NCBI GenBank assembly: GCA_019747875.1 | Contig: JAIEQI010000196.1 | Coordinates: 1-32,772 of the forward strand | Direction: 5' to 3' | From: Candidatus Obscuribacterales bacterium | GTDB taxonomy: Bacteria > Cyanobacteriota > Vampirovibrionia > Obscuribacterales > Obscuribacteraceae | Length of the DNA: 32,772 nt | In this document: positions 25,614 through 32,772 of the stretch, piece by piece | How the letters are laid out: each line of letters begins with the position of its first letter | Position numbering within the stretch: the first letter of the stretch is position 1 | Notes under the pieces: generated by a model | The model's input: only the letters and a program-made list of their open reading frames with translations | The model's database searches: none | What the model was told of the DNA's origin: nothing | Made by a program: the position numbers and the translations under genes

Positions 25614-27704
25614 GTGGCCGTTTGCGCAAAAGAAATGCCTGACCCAGATTTTGCCGATAACACTAAACTTAGTTCGACGATTCAATCTTCTTCGGAAGGA
25701 ATCGACGACGATGCCGTGAAGGCTTTTCAGGAACAACAAGCCGCCGAAAACAAACTGATCGGCGAAGTCATAGACAATCAGTATCGCATTGTGTCAGTCT
25801 TGGGCAAAGGCGGTATGAGCGTTGTTTACGACGCACTATATATGGTGCTCAATAAACACGTAGCGATAAAAATGATGCACTCTCACCTTGTGAGCGATAC
25901 CAATTCATTGTTGCGCTTCCGTCAAGAGGCACAAGCATCGAGCCATTTAGACCATCCAAACATCACAACGGTATATGGGTTCGGGATTACGCAGGGTAGC
26001 GATCCTCAACCGTACATCGTTATGGACTTGATCAAAGGAAAAGCGTTCTCAGAGCTCATTACCGAGAATCCGACAGGCTTGCCGCCCTCAATAGTTCTGC
26101 CGATTTTTATTCAAACCAGTAGTGCAATCGGTCATGCGCACAGTAAGGGCGTCATCCATAGGGATCTAAAGCCTAGCAATATAATGCTCATCGAAAAAGA
26201 CGGCAATCCCAACTATGTCAAAATTGTAGACTTCGGAATCGCAAAGGTACTGCCACAAGAAGGTGAACAGTCAAATCGATTGACGCAAACCGGAGATGTA
26301 TTCGGCAGCCCAACGTACATGAGTCCAGAGCAATGTATGGGCCGCCCCGTAGACAAGCGTTCGGATGTATACGCGATGGGTTGCGTTCTCTATGAGGCTC
26401 TCACGGGTCAACCGCCATTTGTGAGTGCGAATGTGTTCGAAACCTTTCACAAGCACATACAAGAGATCCCACAGCCATTGGTAATGCCAGGCACAGACCC
26501 AGCGATAATCGAGCGCTTTGACGCAATTGTTTTTAAAGCACTCAGAAAAGAGCCAGACAAGCGATACCAGACGATGGCTGAACTGGAGTCGGATCTCCTC
26601 ACCATTCAACGAGACGTTGCAGAAGGAAAGACTGGCAGTAAATTAGCAGCAAGCATTTCGAAGCAGAAGAGATCCCTGCAAAGACTGGTTCTATCGACTC
26701 CGCGTTACCTTCAAATATTGCTCGCTGTTATTCTACCTGTATTCATGGTCGCTTCCTGGTGGTTGTGGTCAAGCATACATTGGTTCTATGAGGAACATAT
26801 GATCGCGGTTCCAGGAGTTTCCTGGGTGAGCTACGTAAGAGAAGCTCCGGAAAAACGCAAGTTAAGCGCCGAGCAGGCACGAAAAGAACTGGATAGTGGA
26901 AGTTACATTCTAAAGGCGAGAGAATTGGCTTACGGAGAAGCCTCTCTGGAGATGCTAAAACTCTGGCAAAGTCGGGCAAAATTTTGCAGAGAACTCGGAT
27001 CGCAAATAGACGAGATTGAAGCGCGCAATAAAGTCGTACAAATCTTACGCGAACTTAAGAGTACAAATGATATCGAATATGCCACCGCATGTGAGGAGTA
27101 TGCATCGGTATTGATGGATCAGGGTGACTGGGCATCCGGCGAAGAATACTTAGGAATTGCAGCAGAGTTGCGTGAAAAGCTGACAATGGGCTCGCCAACC
27201 ACTCACATTAATCTGGGTTATTGCCAAATGCAACGCGGAAAACTGGGCTACGCGAAAGCGAGTTTTGAACGTGCGACGGAATCTTTGAAAGGCTCTGAAA
27301 CGAATGCAATTGCACTGGCGGTTTGCCAGGCTAGCATCGGCGACACCTACAGATTGGCCGCCAGTCCAAAACACATGGACCGACTTTCAGAGGCTGACAA
27401 ATGGTATGCCCAAGCAATCGAAACACTCTCCAAGTCTGAATCACCAAAGGCAAAACGAATCATAGAACGCATAGAGCTGTATCGGGGATTCGCCAACGAA
27501 TTGCTCGGATCATACTCTTCGGCGAGCCTTCATTACGGTTCTGCCATGCCTGCTATAGAACGACTTTATTCAACACACCCTGCCGAACTTCAAGTAATTT
27601 TGAACAACTATGCGGTCGCACTTTGGCATAACAATGAATATTTGAAAGCGATTCAAGTACGAAACCGAGCCGCTTCACTCGGCAACTTTGACGCACCGCG
27701 TTAA
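25614..27704 (+). CDS. Membrane Ser/Thr protein kinase (PknB type) with TPR-like ectodomain
   Basis: 696 aa. GTG at 25614 has AGGA 7 nt upstream, while the first ATG (25635) has no comparable site. The kinase domain spans about 57-340: P-loop GKGGMSVVY (64-72), catalytic Lys86 in VAIK, HRDLKPSN (D184), DFGIAK (D206), GSPTYMSPEQ and SDVYAMGCVLYE, so all key catalytic residues are present. One membrane helix lies at about 366-388 (LQILLAVILPVFMVASWWLW). The outer part (390-696) is helical with TPR-like motifs (HINLGYCQMQRGKLGYAKAS, VILNNYAVALWHNNEYLKAI). PASTA repeats are absent. It probably senses an external protein through the TPRs and phosphorylates cytoplasmic targets. The last gene bases lie 13 bp from the end of the convergent lipoprotein gene. 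Confidence 0.9.
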   Translation: MAVCAKEMPDPDFADNTKLSSTIQSSSEGIDDDAVKAFQEQQAAENKLIGEVIDNQYRIVSVLGKGGMSVVYDALYMVLNKHVAIKMMHSHLVSDTNSLLRFRQEAQASSHLDHPNITTVYGFGITQGSDPQPYIVMDLIKGKAFSELITENPTGLPPSIVLPIFIQTSSAIGHAHSKGVIHRDLKPSNIMLIEKDGNPNYVKIVDFGIAKVLPQEGEQSNRLTQTGDVFGSPTYMSPEQCMGRPVDKRSDVYAMGCVLYEALTGQPPFVSANVFETFHKHIQEIPQPLVMPGTDPAIIERFDAIVFKALRKEPDKRYQTMAELESDLLTIQRDVAEGKTGSKLAASISKQKRSLQRLVLSTPRYLQILLAVILPVFMVASWWLWSSIHWFYEEHMIAVPGVSWVSYVREAPEKRKLSAEQARKELDSGSYILKARELAYGEASLEMLKLWQSRAKFCRELGSQIDEIEARNKVVQILRELKSTNDIEYATACEEYASVLMDQGDWASGEEYLGIAAELREKLTMGSPTTHINLGYCQMQRGKLGYAKASFERATESLKGSETNAIALAVCQASIGDTYRLAASPKHMDRLSEADKWYAQAIETLSKSESPKAKRIIERIELYRGFANELLGSYSSASLHYGSAMPAIERLYSTHPAELQVILNNYAVALWHNNEYLKAIQVRNRAASLGNFDAPR

Positions 27705-27717
27705 CCAATAGCTGCGA

Positions 27718-28629
27718 TCATCTTTTGCGAACTGGCTTCTCATCAAATTCGGACATAAAATCGTCGCCTTTGTCATTGCTCATCATCAGTGCCATTTCAT
27801 CCTGAACTGGCTCATACCCCTCAAGCAAGACAAACTCGCCTTTGTCGAATTTTGCTTTCTTTGCACTAATTGTATCAATCATGACCCGCCGCTGCTTTCC
27901 AGTCAGACCTTTCTTCTTTTCGGCCTCAGTTGGAGTAGCATGCCTGATCACGCGCATAGGAAAACCAAAAGAAGGCGGCATCATTGTCAGCTTGGAACAG
28001 TCCTCAATAATGCTCTTCGGCAGACCGAGATCGCGCGTTCCCCAGATTTCAGTGGTCCACGAGTGAATGCGTTGTTTGGTCTTTGGATTGAATACAAAGC
28101 GATCCACCACAAAGTGATTGCACTTATACCCTGCAACGGTTTCTGTTCCAACTTGTTTAGTCTCTTCTTCGCCGGCACCACTCATACCGCTGGCTTGCTT
28201 CAGAAACGAGCTATTCTTAGAGGTCAGTAGCATCGCTTTGCCAGTAAGCGGATTAAATACCGTCGGTCCGATTTTGCCGGGCGGAAAAACTGCAGTCAGA
28301 TTCGGACTATCAAGCCTGATCCCGTCTGCACTCATCTTGAGAATACTCATTCCTAAGAATTCGTTGCGCTGATTGAACTCCAGACCGGGAACCATTTTTC
28401 CAGTTTTCTTTGGCGCTGTAGAAAGTGATACCTCTGGCGTATTTTTCTTTTTGGTCGGCTCAATCTCATCTTCTAACTCAGTATCGTCAACAGGTTTGCT
28501 TGCGATTTCATCGTCAGGCTCGTCCTTATCAACCGCTGCTTGCTCAGGCGCGCTTGAACAAGCGAACACAGCAAAAGCAGCAAATGTAAGCATTGCAAAC
28601 CGGATCAGATTAGTTAGCGAGATCAGCAT
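27718..28629 (-). CDS. Predicted lipoprotein (303 aa), unknown function
   Basis: The N-terminus has a hydrophobic segment ending VFAC-SS, giving a lipobox cysteine at 24 (a slightly unusual lipobox). An acidic, Lys/Glu/Thr-rich flexible linker follows (to about 75). The folded part includes a GTETVAGYKCNHFVV segment and a later TTEIWGTRDLGLPKSII, a pattern like the DUF4412-type periplasmic domain in which a GYxC strand is followed by a W(V/I)-x-x-D region. That match is tentative. The tail is charged. ATG 28629 has no strong Shine-Dalgarno site; an internal ATG at 28593 is possible but would shorten the signal. It converges with the kinase gene over a 13-bp gap that leaves no room for a terminator. 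Confidence 0.72.
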   Translation of the reverse strand: MLISLTNLIRFAMLTFAAFAVFACSSAPEQAAVDKDEPDDEIASKPVDDTELEDEIEPTKKKNTPEVSLSTAPKKTGKMVPGLEFNQRNEFLGMSILKMSADGIRLDSPNLTAVFPPGKIGPTVFNPLTGKAMLLTSKNSSFLKQASGMSGAGEEETKQVGTETVAGYKCNHFVVDRFVFNPKTKQRIHSWTTEIWGTRDLGLPKSIIEDCSKLTMMPPSFGFPMRVIRHATPTEAEKKKGLTGKQRRVMIDTISAKKAKFDKGEFVLLEGYEPVQDEMALMMSNDKGDDFMSEFDEKPVRKR

Positions 28630-28831
28630 TCGTGGTTTCTAAGAGCCTCGTCGACAATTCCAAGGTCTATGGTAGCAGGTCACTACAAATTATCCCCAGA
28701 TTCAAGGGATGAAATCACCTACGAATCGGGTTCCCGCCAGAATTCGTTAGCGCAGGCGAAGACGAATGCCTTCAGGAACCACTATTGAATTGATTCCGTC
28801 GTAACCTGCGAGGTTTAACGGAGAAGAATTC

Positions 28832-28975
28832 ATGTATACAATTATCGCTGTCTTACTGTGTCTTTGGCTCTTAGGCGTTCTAAGCAACGTTGGTGGCGGC
28901 TTGATCCACACGCTCTTGCTTGTATGCGGAGTCCTATTCCTGATTCAAATGTTCAGTGGTCGCGCAACTGTTTAG
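28832..28975 (+). CDS. DUF5670/Lmo0937-type small membrane protein (47 aa)
   Basis: A 47-codon gene that a length filter would miss. ATG at 28832 has GGAGAA at good spacing. The peptide has two hydrophobic segments separated by a glycine turn (LLCLWLLGVL, SNVGGGLIH, LLLVCGVLFLIQ), ending in a short basic tail. Length and layout match the Lmo0937-family (DUF5670) peptides, whose hallmark is LWLLG...GG.IH.LL. These occur widely and are often linked to stress. The stop codon at 28973-28975 overlaps the end of the degenerate minus-strand gene. Function is unknown. Confidence 0.8.
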   Translation: MYTIIAVLLCLWLLGVLSNVGGGLIHTLLLVCGVLFLIQMFSGRATV

Positions 28976-29394
28976 CGCAGAACTGAATAAATAGATTTAC
29001 TTAAACGGGTGCTCGCACCGGATTTAGTACCGGTGACGCCAGGCGAAGATCTTTTCTTCGCAGGCGCAATCTTCGCTGGAGCACCCGCTTTTGCTTGTTC
29101 GATGAGAAATGTCACTATTACTCAGAGCTGCAAGTGGCTGCATTTATCCGCTCATGAGCAATGCTGGTGTAGCTTTCCGCAACTTCTCCATAAGCACGCT
29201 CGAACGCCCTTCGCCAAGAGACCAGCGTTACTTGCACATGCTAGTGAAAGACCGGTCCCTGAAGCTTTAGCTGCCGTGAGCATAGGCGTTTGCCCCTCAT
29301 CCACCCCCCCTTGGAATCCGGCTTGTTTGTGGGACATTACAATCAGGAAATGATCCCAGAGCGGCTGTGAAGGATACTTAGAGGGATCCTTCAT
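28972..29394 (-). pseudogene. Probable frameshifted phasin-like gene remnant
   Basis: Protein-like sequence on the minus strand switches frame twice. Frame 1 from 29394 carries LTAAKASGTGLSLA and SNAGLLAKG; near 29208 the sense moves to another frame with AFERAYGEVAESY and TSIAHERINAA, stopping at 29118-29120; from about 29115 the first frame resumes with LIEQAKAGAPAKIAPAKK and a Lys-rich tail ending at 28972. Helical Ala-rich body plus an Ala-Pro-Lys tail is characteristic of phasins, which coat polyhydroxyalkanoate granules. Three consistent pieces suggest one damaged gene. No good Shine-Dalgarno site is present at 29394. Alternatives are sequencing errors or chance, and the C-terminal part also forms strong inverted repeats. 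Confidence 0.4.
29006..29087. repeat. 82-nt branched inverted repeat, possible structured RNA or terminator
   Basis: An outer 9-bp stem (CGGGTGCTC 29006-29014 with GAGCACCCG 29079-29087) encloses two hairpins. The first is CACCGG/CCGGTG (29016-29021, 29030-29035). The second is GCGAAG/CTTCGC (29043-29048, 29056-29061), extended by CGCC/GGCG (29037-29040, 29063-29066). CTTTTG follows on the plus strand and a T-rich run on the minus strand. It could end the small membrane gene's transcript, or act as a branched RNA. It also overlaps the phasin-like tail. Confidence 0.5.
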
Positions 29395-29415
29395 ATAGAC
29401 GAATCAACAGAACTC
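29088..29415 (+). other. Upstream region of the secreted-protein gene
   Basis: On the plus strand I see no gene here. An 8-bp perfect stem (TGAAGGAT 29368-29375 with ATCCTTCA 29386-29393, 10-nt loop) ends 22 nt before the ATG at 29416 and may be a leader hairpin. The stretch is otherwise covered by the degenerate minus-strand gene. Confidence 0.4.
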
Positions 29416-30753
29416 ATGACGACTCAGCCAATCGCATTTTTGTTTTCAATCGCAATCACGATCTTATGTAGTGCGTTGGCACCAAGCATTTCATTCGCGT
29501 CTCCGGCTGTGGGCAAAAGCCCCGCACAAACAATTAGATCCATGAGCGAAGGCAAAAGCATTGAGCGAAGTATAACTGCCGGACCGTTTCTTATAGATCG
29601 AAAATACAAATCAATGGAAGGTCCTTATGTCGATCTTCACCTCACGGTTGGTGATATTACAGACGGTGGCAACGTGATTGCGGACGAAAAGTTCGTCACT
29701 TTCACAGATCGTCCCATGACTGCACTTCCGCCACAGTTCCAGGGAAAGACCGCAAGCCAGCAACGCACTCTTTATTGGTTAAAAGGAATCAAAATCGACG
29801 TATTAGGTGAGAACGACAAAGTGCTTCCCACAACCGAGTTTGTCTGCCACATGAATCTTGACATAGATCGCAAGTTTCGAGCGGCAGCCTTTCCAGAAGC
29901 AGAACCGTCAGAAACAGAGAGACTTATTTGCTTAACACAAGGACTTGACAGCATTGTCTTTCCGGAAGGATTTGGAGTGCCCGTAGCGAGCGATGAACCA
30001 TGGCGCATCATTATGCAAGCAGCAAATCGCACTAGTTCAGTCACAAATCTTGTGAAGCACAAACTTACCTTTTACTTTATCAAAGACAACGAGCTAATAC
30101 GACCTCTTAAGGCCTTAACATGGTCAGTTCCATATTTGACCGTTGTAGTGGATCGCGATACAAGAGAGGCTCAGGATGCCGACAAGACCAAGCATCCACA
30201 CTGTGGTCTCATCAGCAGCGGACTGACAGCACCGAATGCCGGAGATGGAGGCGTTTGGACTGATGCACTCGGAAGGAAGGTAAGCGGACATTGGGTTGTA
30301 CCACCAGGCAAACATAACTATGCCAATCCTGTAAACGTTGCAGACTTCGCAAAAAAAGATCGCAAGATTCACCTTGCCTGGGCGCACATTCATCCGCTCT
30401 GCACAAAGTTTGCCCTTAAAGAATGCGGAGAATCAAAAAATATCTTTTCAGGCAAAGTGGTGACCTCGACGAAAAACGGTTTGTTAATTGAGAAAATGGA
30501 CTACATCAGCGATCCCAAAGGTATTGCACTTAAGGGTGGCAAGAATTATCAGCTCGAAGCCACCTATGAGAACACAACAGATGAAGCGCAAGATTCAATG
30601 GTTTCCTGCGGTATCTTCTTTGCTGACGATAACTTCGCAAGACCTGAATGGGCTCTGCAAAAGAGACAAGCGGCTCATTGCGAAATGCGTCCATCCGGAG
30701 TCTGCACGAATCTGAAAAGCACCAATAACACAGCGAGTGTAGAACTGAAATAA
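29416..30753 (+). CDS. Secreted protein resembling copper-dependent monooxygenases (PHM/DBH-like), tentative
   Basis: 445 aa. Residues 1-29 are a signal peptide ending SFAS. The mature protein is rich in beta-strand and has several histidines. Relevant spots are EFVCHMNLDID near 140, PHCGLIS near 258, the HxH site in HLAWAHIHPLCTKF near 318-332, and the C-terminal NTTDEAQDSMVSCGIFFAD. Order and spacing recall the two-domain ascorbate-dependent Cu monooxygenases (HxH and a methionine in the second domain), but the first-domain HH motif is not evident, so this is a guess. The start has no good Shine-Dalgarno site. Its TAA overlaps the ABC-F start by one base (TAATG), so translation of the two is probably coupled. 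Confidence 0.6.
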   Translation: MTTQPIAFLFSIAITILCSALAPSISFASPAVGKSPAQTIRSMSEGKSIERSITAGPFLIDRKYKSMEGPYVDLHLTVGDITDGGNVIADEKFVTFTDRPMTALPPQFQGKTASQQRTLYWLKGIKIDVLGENDKVLPTTEFVCHMNLDIDRKFRAAAFPEAEPSETERLICLTQGLDSIVFPEGFGVPVASDEPWRIIMQAANRTSSVTNLVKHKLTFYFIKDNELIRPLKALTWSVPYLTVVVDRDTREAQDADKTKHPHCGLISSGLTAPNAGDGGVWTDALGRKVSGHWVVPPGKHNYANPVNVADFAKKDRKIHLAWAHIHPLCTKFALKECGESKNIFSGKVVTSTKNGLLIEKMDYISDPKGIALKGGKNYQLEATYENTTDEAQDSMVSCGIFFADDNFARPEWALQKRQAAHCEMRPSGVCTNLKSTNNTASVELK

Positions 30754-32603
30754 TGGCTGTTCTTATTAGCTGTCAATCTCTAACTAAATCCTATTCGACG
30801 AGACCGTTGTTTTCCAACATTTCATTTTCGATTGACGAGAAAGATCGAGTCGGATTGATTGGTCCCAACGGTGCAGGAAAATCAACGCTCTTAAAAATTT
30901 TGGCTGGTCTTGTTGATCCAGATGAAGGCACCGTCACGCCTCGGAAATTTCTAAAAATCGCATATGTAGCTCAGGACAGCTTGTTCGAACCGGGACTCAG
31001 GCTGCGCGATGTAGTAGCTAATGAGCTTGAGGGATCGGATCTAGATGATGCGCAAAAGAAAACTCGCATAGAAACCGTTCTCAGTAAAGTTGGTTTTCCA
31101 GATCCAGACGGAGAAGTAACTACTCTATCGGGTGGTTGGCGCAAGAGACTTGCACTGGCTGCGCAGCTAGCAAAAGAACCAGATCTATTGCTTCTCGACG
31201 AACCTACAAACCATTTGGACCTCGAAGGCGTTCTCTGGCTCGAAGAATTGCTTAAGTCCGCACCTTTTTCGTATGCACTGGTGAGCCACGACAGAAGTTT
31301 TTTGGAAAACGTAAGCAGCAGGATTATAGAACTCAACGCAGTCTACAAGGACGGATTTCTCAGCGTCAAAGGTCCCTACAGCGAATTTCTTGGCGCGAGG
31401 GAAGAATATATGGTGTCGCAAAAACACGAGGAGCAAGCGCTAGCAAGCAAGGTCCGTAGGGAGATCGCCTGGCTTCAACGCGGAGCGCGAGCACGCCAGA
31501 CAAAGTCACAAGGAAGAATCCGTGACGCTGAAAAGCTCATGCAGAACTTCGAGGATGTAAAAAGCCGCAATCAGCAAAATCGCGCAGTCGACATCGATTT
31601 CTCTGCGACCGGTCGAAAAACGAAAGAGCTTCTGGTATGCAAAGGTATTTCAAAAAAGTTCGATGATCGAAAACTATTTTCGAGTCTAGATATCGTTTTA
31701 CATCCCGGTGATAAACTGGGACTGCTTGGTACAAACGGCAGCGGCAAGACCACTTTGCTAAGAATATTAGCCAATGAGCTTCAGCCCGATTCGGGATCGA
31801 TTAAACGAGCGGATGGACTTCGGATAGTTTGGTTCGATCAAAACCGCGAGCAGCTCAACCAAAACATATCTCTCAAAGAAGCGCTTAGTCCCACCGGAGA
31901 TGCAGTCATTTATCGCGATCGCTCGTTGCATGTCGCTACGTGGGCTAAACGATTTCTCTTCCGAACAGATCAATTGAATATGCCGGTCAGTTATCTTTCC
32001 GGAGGAGAGCAGGCAAGAATTCTAATTGCAAATCTGATGCTGCAGCCCGCAGACATACTAATTCTTGACGAGCCCACCAACGATTTGGATATTCCGTCGC
32101 TCGAGGTTCTCGAAGATAGTTTGGAGGAATTTCCTGGGGCGATCGTTCTAGTAACTCATGATAGGTTTATGCTCGACACCATCTCCCATAAACTTCTTGC
32201 ATTAGATGGCACTGGTGGAAGCAAATACTTTGCAGACTTCGAACAATGGGAGAAGGTTGGGAAGAATCAAGCGTTCACCGAGTCGAAAACTGATTCACGT
32301 TCCCAAGGAAAGCAAACTGGAGAAAATCAAAAACCAACCAGCGGAAATACGAATCCGACTGGCACCGCAACGGACCCAGAAAAACGTCCCCTCTCAACTT
32401 CGGAAAAGAAGGAACTTGCGGTAATCGATAAAAAAATCGAAGAAGCCGAAAGCGCTGTAAGCAAAATCAAGACCGAAATGGAAAAACCAGAATACGCCAG
32501 CAACCACATGAAGCTGAACGACAAATTGAAAGAGCTTCACGACGCAGAAGAAGCCGTTGCAAAACTGTACGCGCGCTGGGAAGATCTGGAATCCCGAAAA
32601 TAA
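30753..32603 (+). CDS. uup: ABC-F family ATPase, Uup type
   Basis: 616 aa with no membrane segment. Two ABC domains: Walker A GPNGAGKST and signature LSGGWRKRLAL with Walker B LLLLDEPTNHLD in the first; GTNGSGKTT, LSGGEQARI and LILDEPTNDLD in the second. The linker carries a charged ARARQTKSQGRIRDAEKL segment. A C-terminal coiled coil (about 545-616, KKELAVIDKKIEEAESAV) follows a Gly/Thr/Asn-rich linker, as in the Uup branch. ABC-F proteins act in the cytoplasm, most on the ribosome or on DNA-linked repair (Uup). ATP-binding and hydrolysis residues look intact in both halves. The start codon overlaps the upstream stop codon. It is not an exporter. Confidence 0.92.
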   Translation: MAVLISCQSLTKSYSTRPLFSNISFSIDEKDRVGLIGPNGAGKSTLLKILAGLVDPDEGTVTPRKFLKIAYVAQDSLFEPGLRLRDVVANELEGSDLDDAQKKTRIETVLSKVGFPDPDGEVTTLSGGWRKRLALAAQLAKEPDLLLLDEPTNHLDLEGVLWLEELLKSAPFSYALVSHDRSFLENVSSRIIELNAVYKDGFLSVKGPYSEFLGAREEYMVSQKHEEQALASKVRREIAWLQRGARARQTKSQGRIRDAEKLMQNFEDVKSRNQQNRAVDIDFSATGRKTKELLVCKGISKKFDDRKLFSSLDIVLHPGDKLGLLGTNGSGKTTLLRILANELQPDSGSIKRADGLRIVWFDQNREQLNQNISLKEALSPTGDAVIYRDRSLHVATWAKRFLFRTDQLNMPVSYLSGGEQARILIANLMLQPADILILDEPTNDLDIPSLEVLEDSLEEFPGAIVLVTHDRFMLDTISHKLLALDGTGGSKYFADFEQWEKVGKNQAFTESKTDSRSQGKQTGENQKPTSGNTNPTGTATDPEKRPLSTSEKKELAVIDKKIEEAESAVSKIKTEMEKPEYASNHMKLNDKLKELHDAEEAVAKLYARWEDLESRK

Positions 32604-32772
32604 CTGAGGAAACGGTGGCGAAGTTGGTTCAATTGCAAGATCAATAAACTGAAGAGTTACTGAGTTTTCAATGATGACTGGTCAATCATAAGTATGGAGC
32701 GCGGACATCCTGATGCTGTTGGCGATCTCATCTCAGCTTGGTCTAGTGCAGATTTTAGCAGCTAGTATGGAG
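32604..32772. other. Trailing region after the ABC-F gene
   Basis: No gene start with a Shine-Dalgarno site is visible before the window ends. An imperfect stem at 32671-32689 (ATGATGAC with GTC-A-ATCAT) has no T-tract after it. A 23-codon frame from ATG 32695 closes at a TAG near 32765 and looks like chance. Confidence 0.4.

Noticed and set aside
29006..29087. tRNA
   Set aside because: Length fits, but there is no D-loop, T-loop consensus or 7-bp acceptor stem ending in CCA.
1..32772. CRISPR array, integrated phage or insertion sequence
   Set aside because: No regularly spaced repeats of 24-40 bp, no transposase or integrase motifs, and no target-site duplications were noticed.

Overview
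The window is about 32.8 kb of bacterial chromosome with roughly 20 protein genes. I see no rRNA, tRNA, CRISPR array, transposase or phage gene. Most products are predicted to be exported: signal peptides, lipoboxes or single membrane anchors are common. Other marks are kinesin-light-chain-type TPR arrays, a secreted TPR-caspase, a membrane Ser/Thr kinase with a TPR ectodomain, a DUF1800/DUF1501 pair and a 1776-residue glycine-rich surface protein. This mix, with a moderate GC content, suggests a large-genome, non-photosynthetic Cyanobacteriota/Melainabacteria relative (Obscuribacterales-like) or another complex Gram-negative lineage. That placement is inference; no phylogenetic marker gene is present.

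Layout. 61-5391 (-): giant repeat protein with a long leader region (5392-6052) carrying inverted repeats. 6112-8414 (-): a GT20 (trehalose-6-phosphate-synthase-like) glycosyltransferase followed 2 nt later by a secreted TPR-like protein. 8966-9970 (-): an exported alpha/beta hydrolase whose nucleophile serine is replaced by alanine. 10196-13292 (+): an unrecognised 320-aa protein, a small membrane protein and an exported patatin-like phospholipase. 13371-20848 (-): TPR-caspase, TPR membrane protein, glycine-zipper protein, then the DUF1800-DUF1501 pair; a strong terminator separates the glycine-zipper gene from the TPR gene downstream of it.

21042-21530 (+) is a small helical protein. 21634-23889 (-) encodes an unfamiliar 751-aa protein built from three copies of one domain, with an acidic insert in copy 2 and an RG-rich insert in copy 3. 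24214-25488 (+) encodes a secreted, C-terminally anchored rod of 28 uninterrupted heptads, 18 of which carry a proline at the same position. 25614-27704 (+) is the kinase and 27718-28629 (-) a lipoprotein. 28832-28975 (+) is a 47-aa DUF5670-type membrane peptide gene. 28972-29394 (-) looks like the frameshifted remains of a phasin-like gene. 29416-32603 (+) is a secreted protein whose stop codon overlaps the start of a Uup-type ABC-F ATPase.

The best candidates for undescribed biology are the proline-heptad rod protein, the three-copy domain protein with acidic and RG inserts, and the giant protein with alternating half-repeats. The kinase, TPR-caspase and TPR anchor protein lie close together and could belong to one envelope signalling system, but this rests only on shared modules and proximity. 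Several gene starts are given downstream of the longest open frame, because the Shine-Dalgarno site and signal peptide fit the internal start better.
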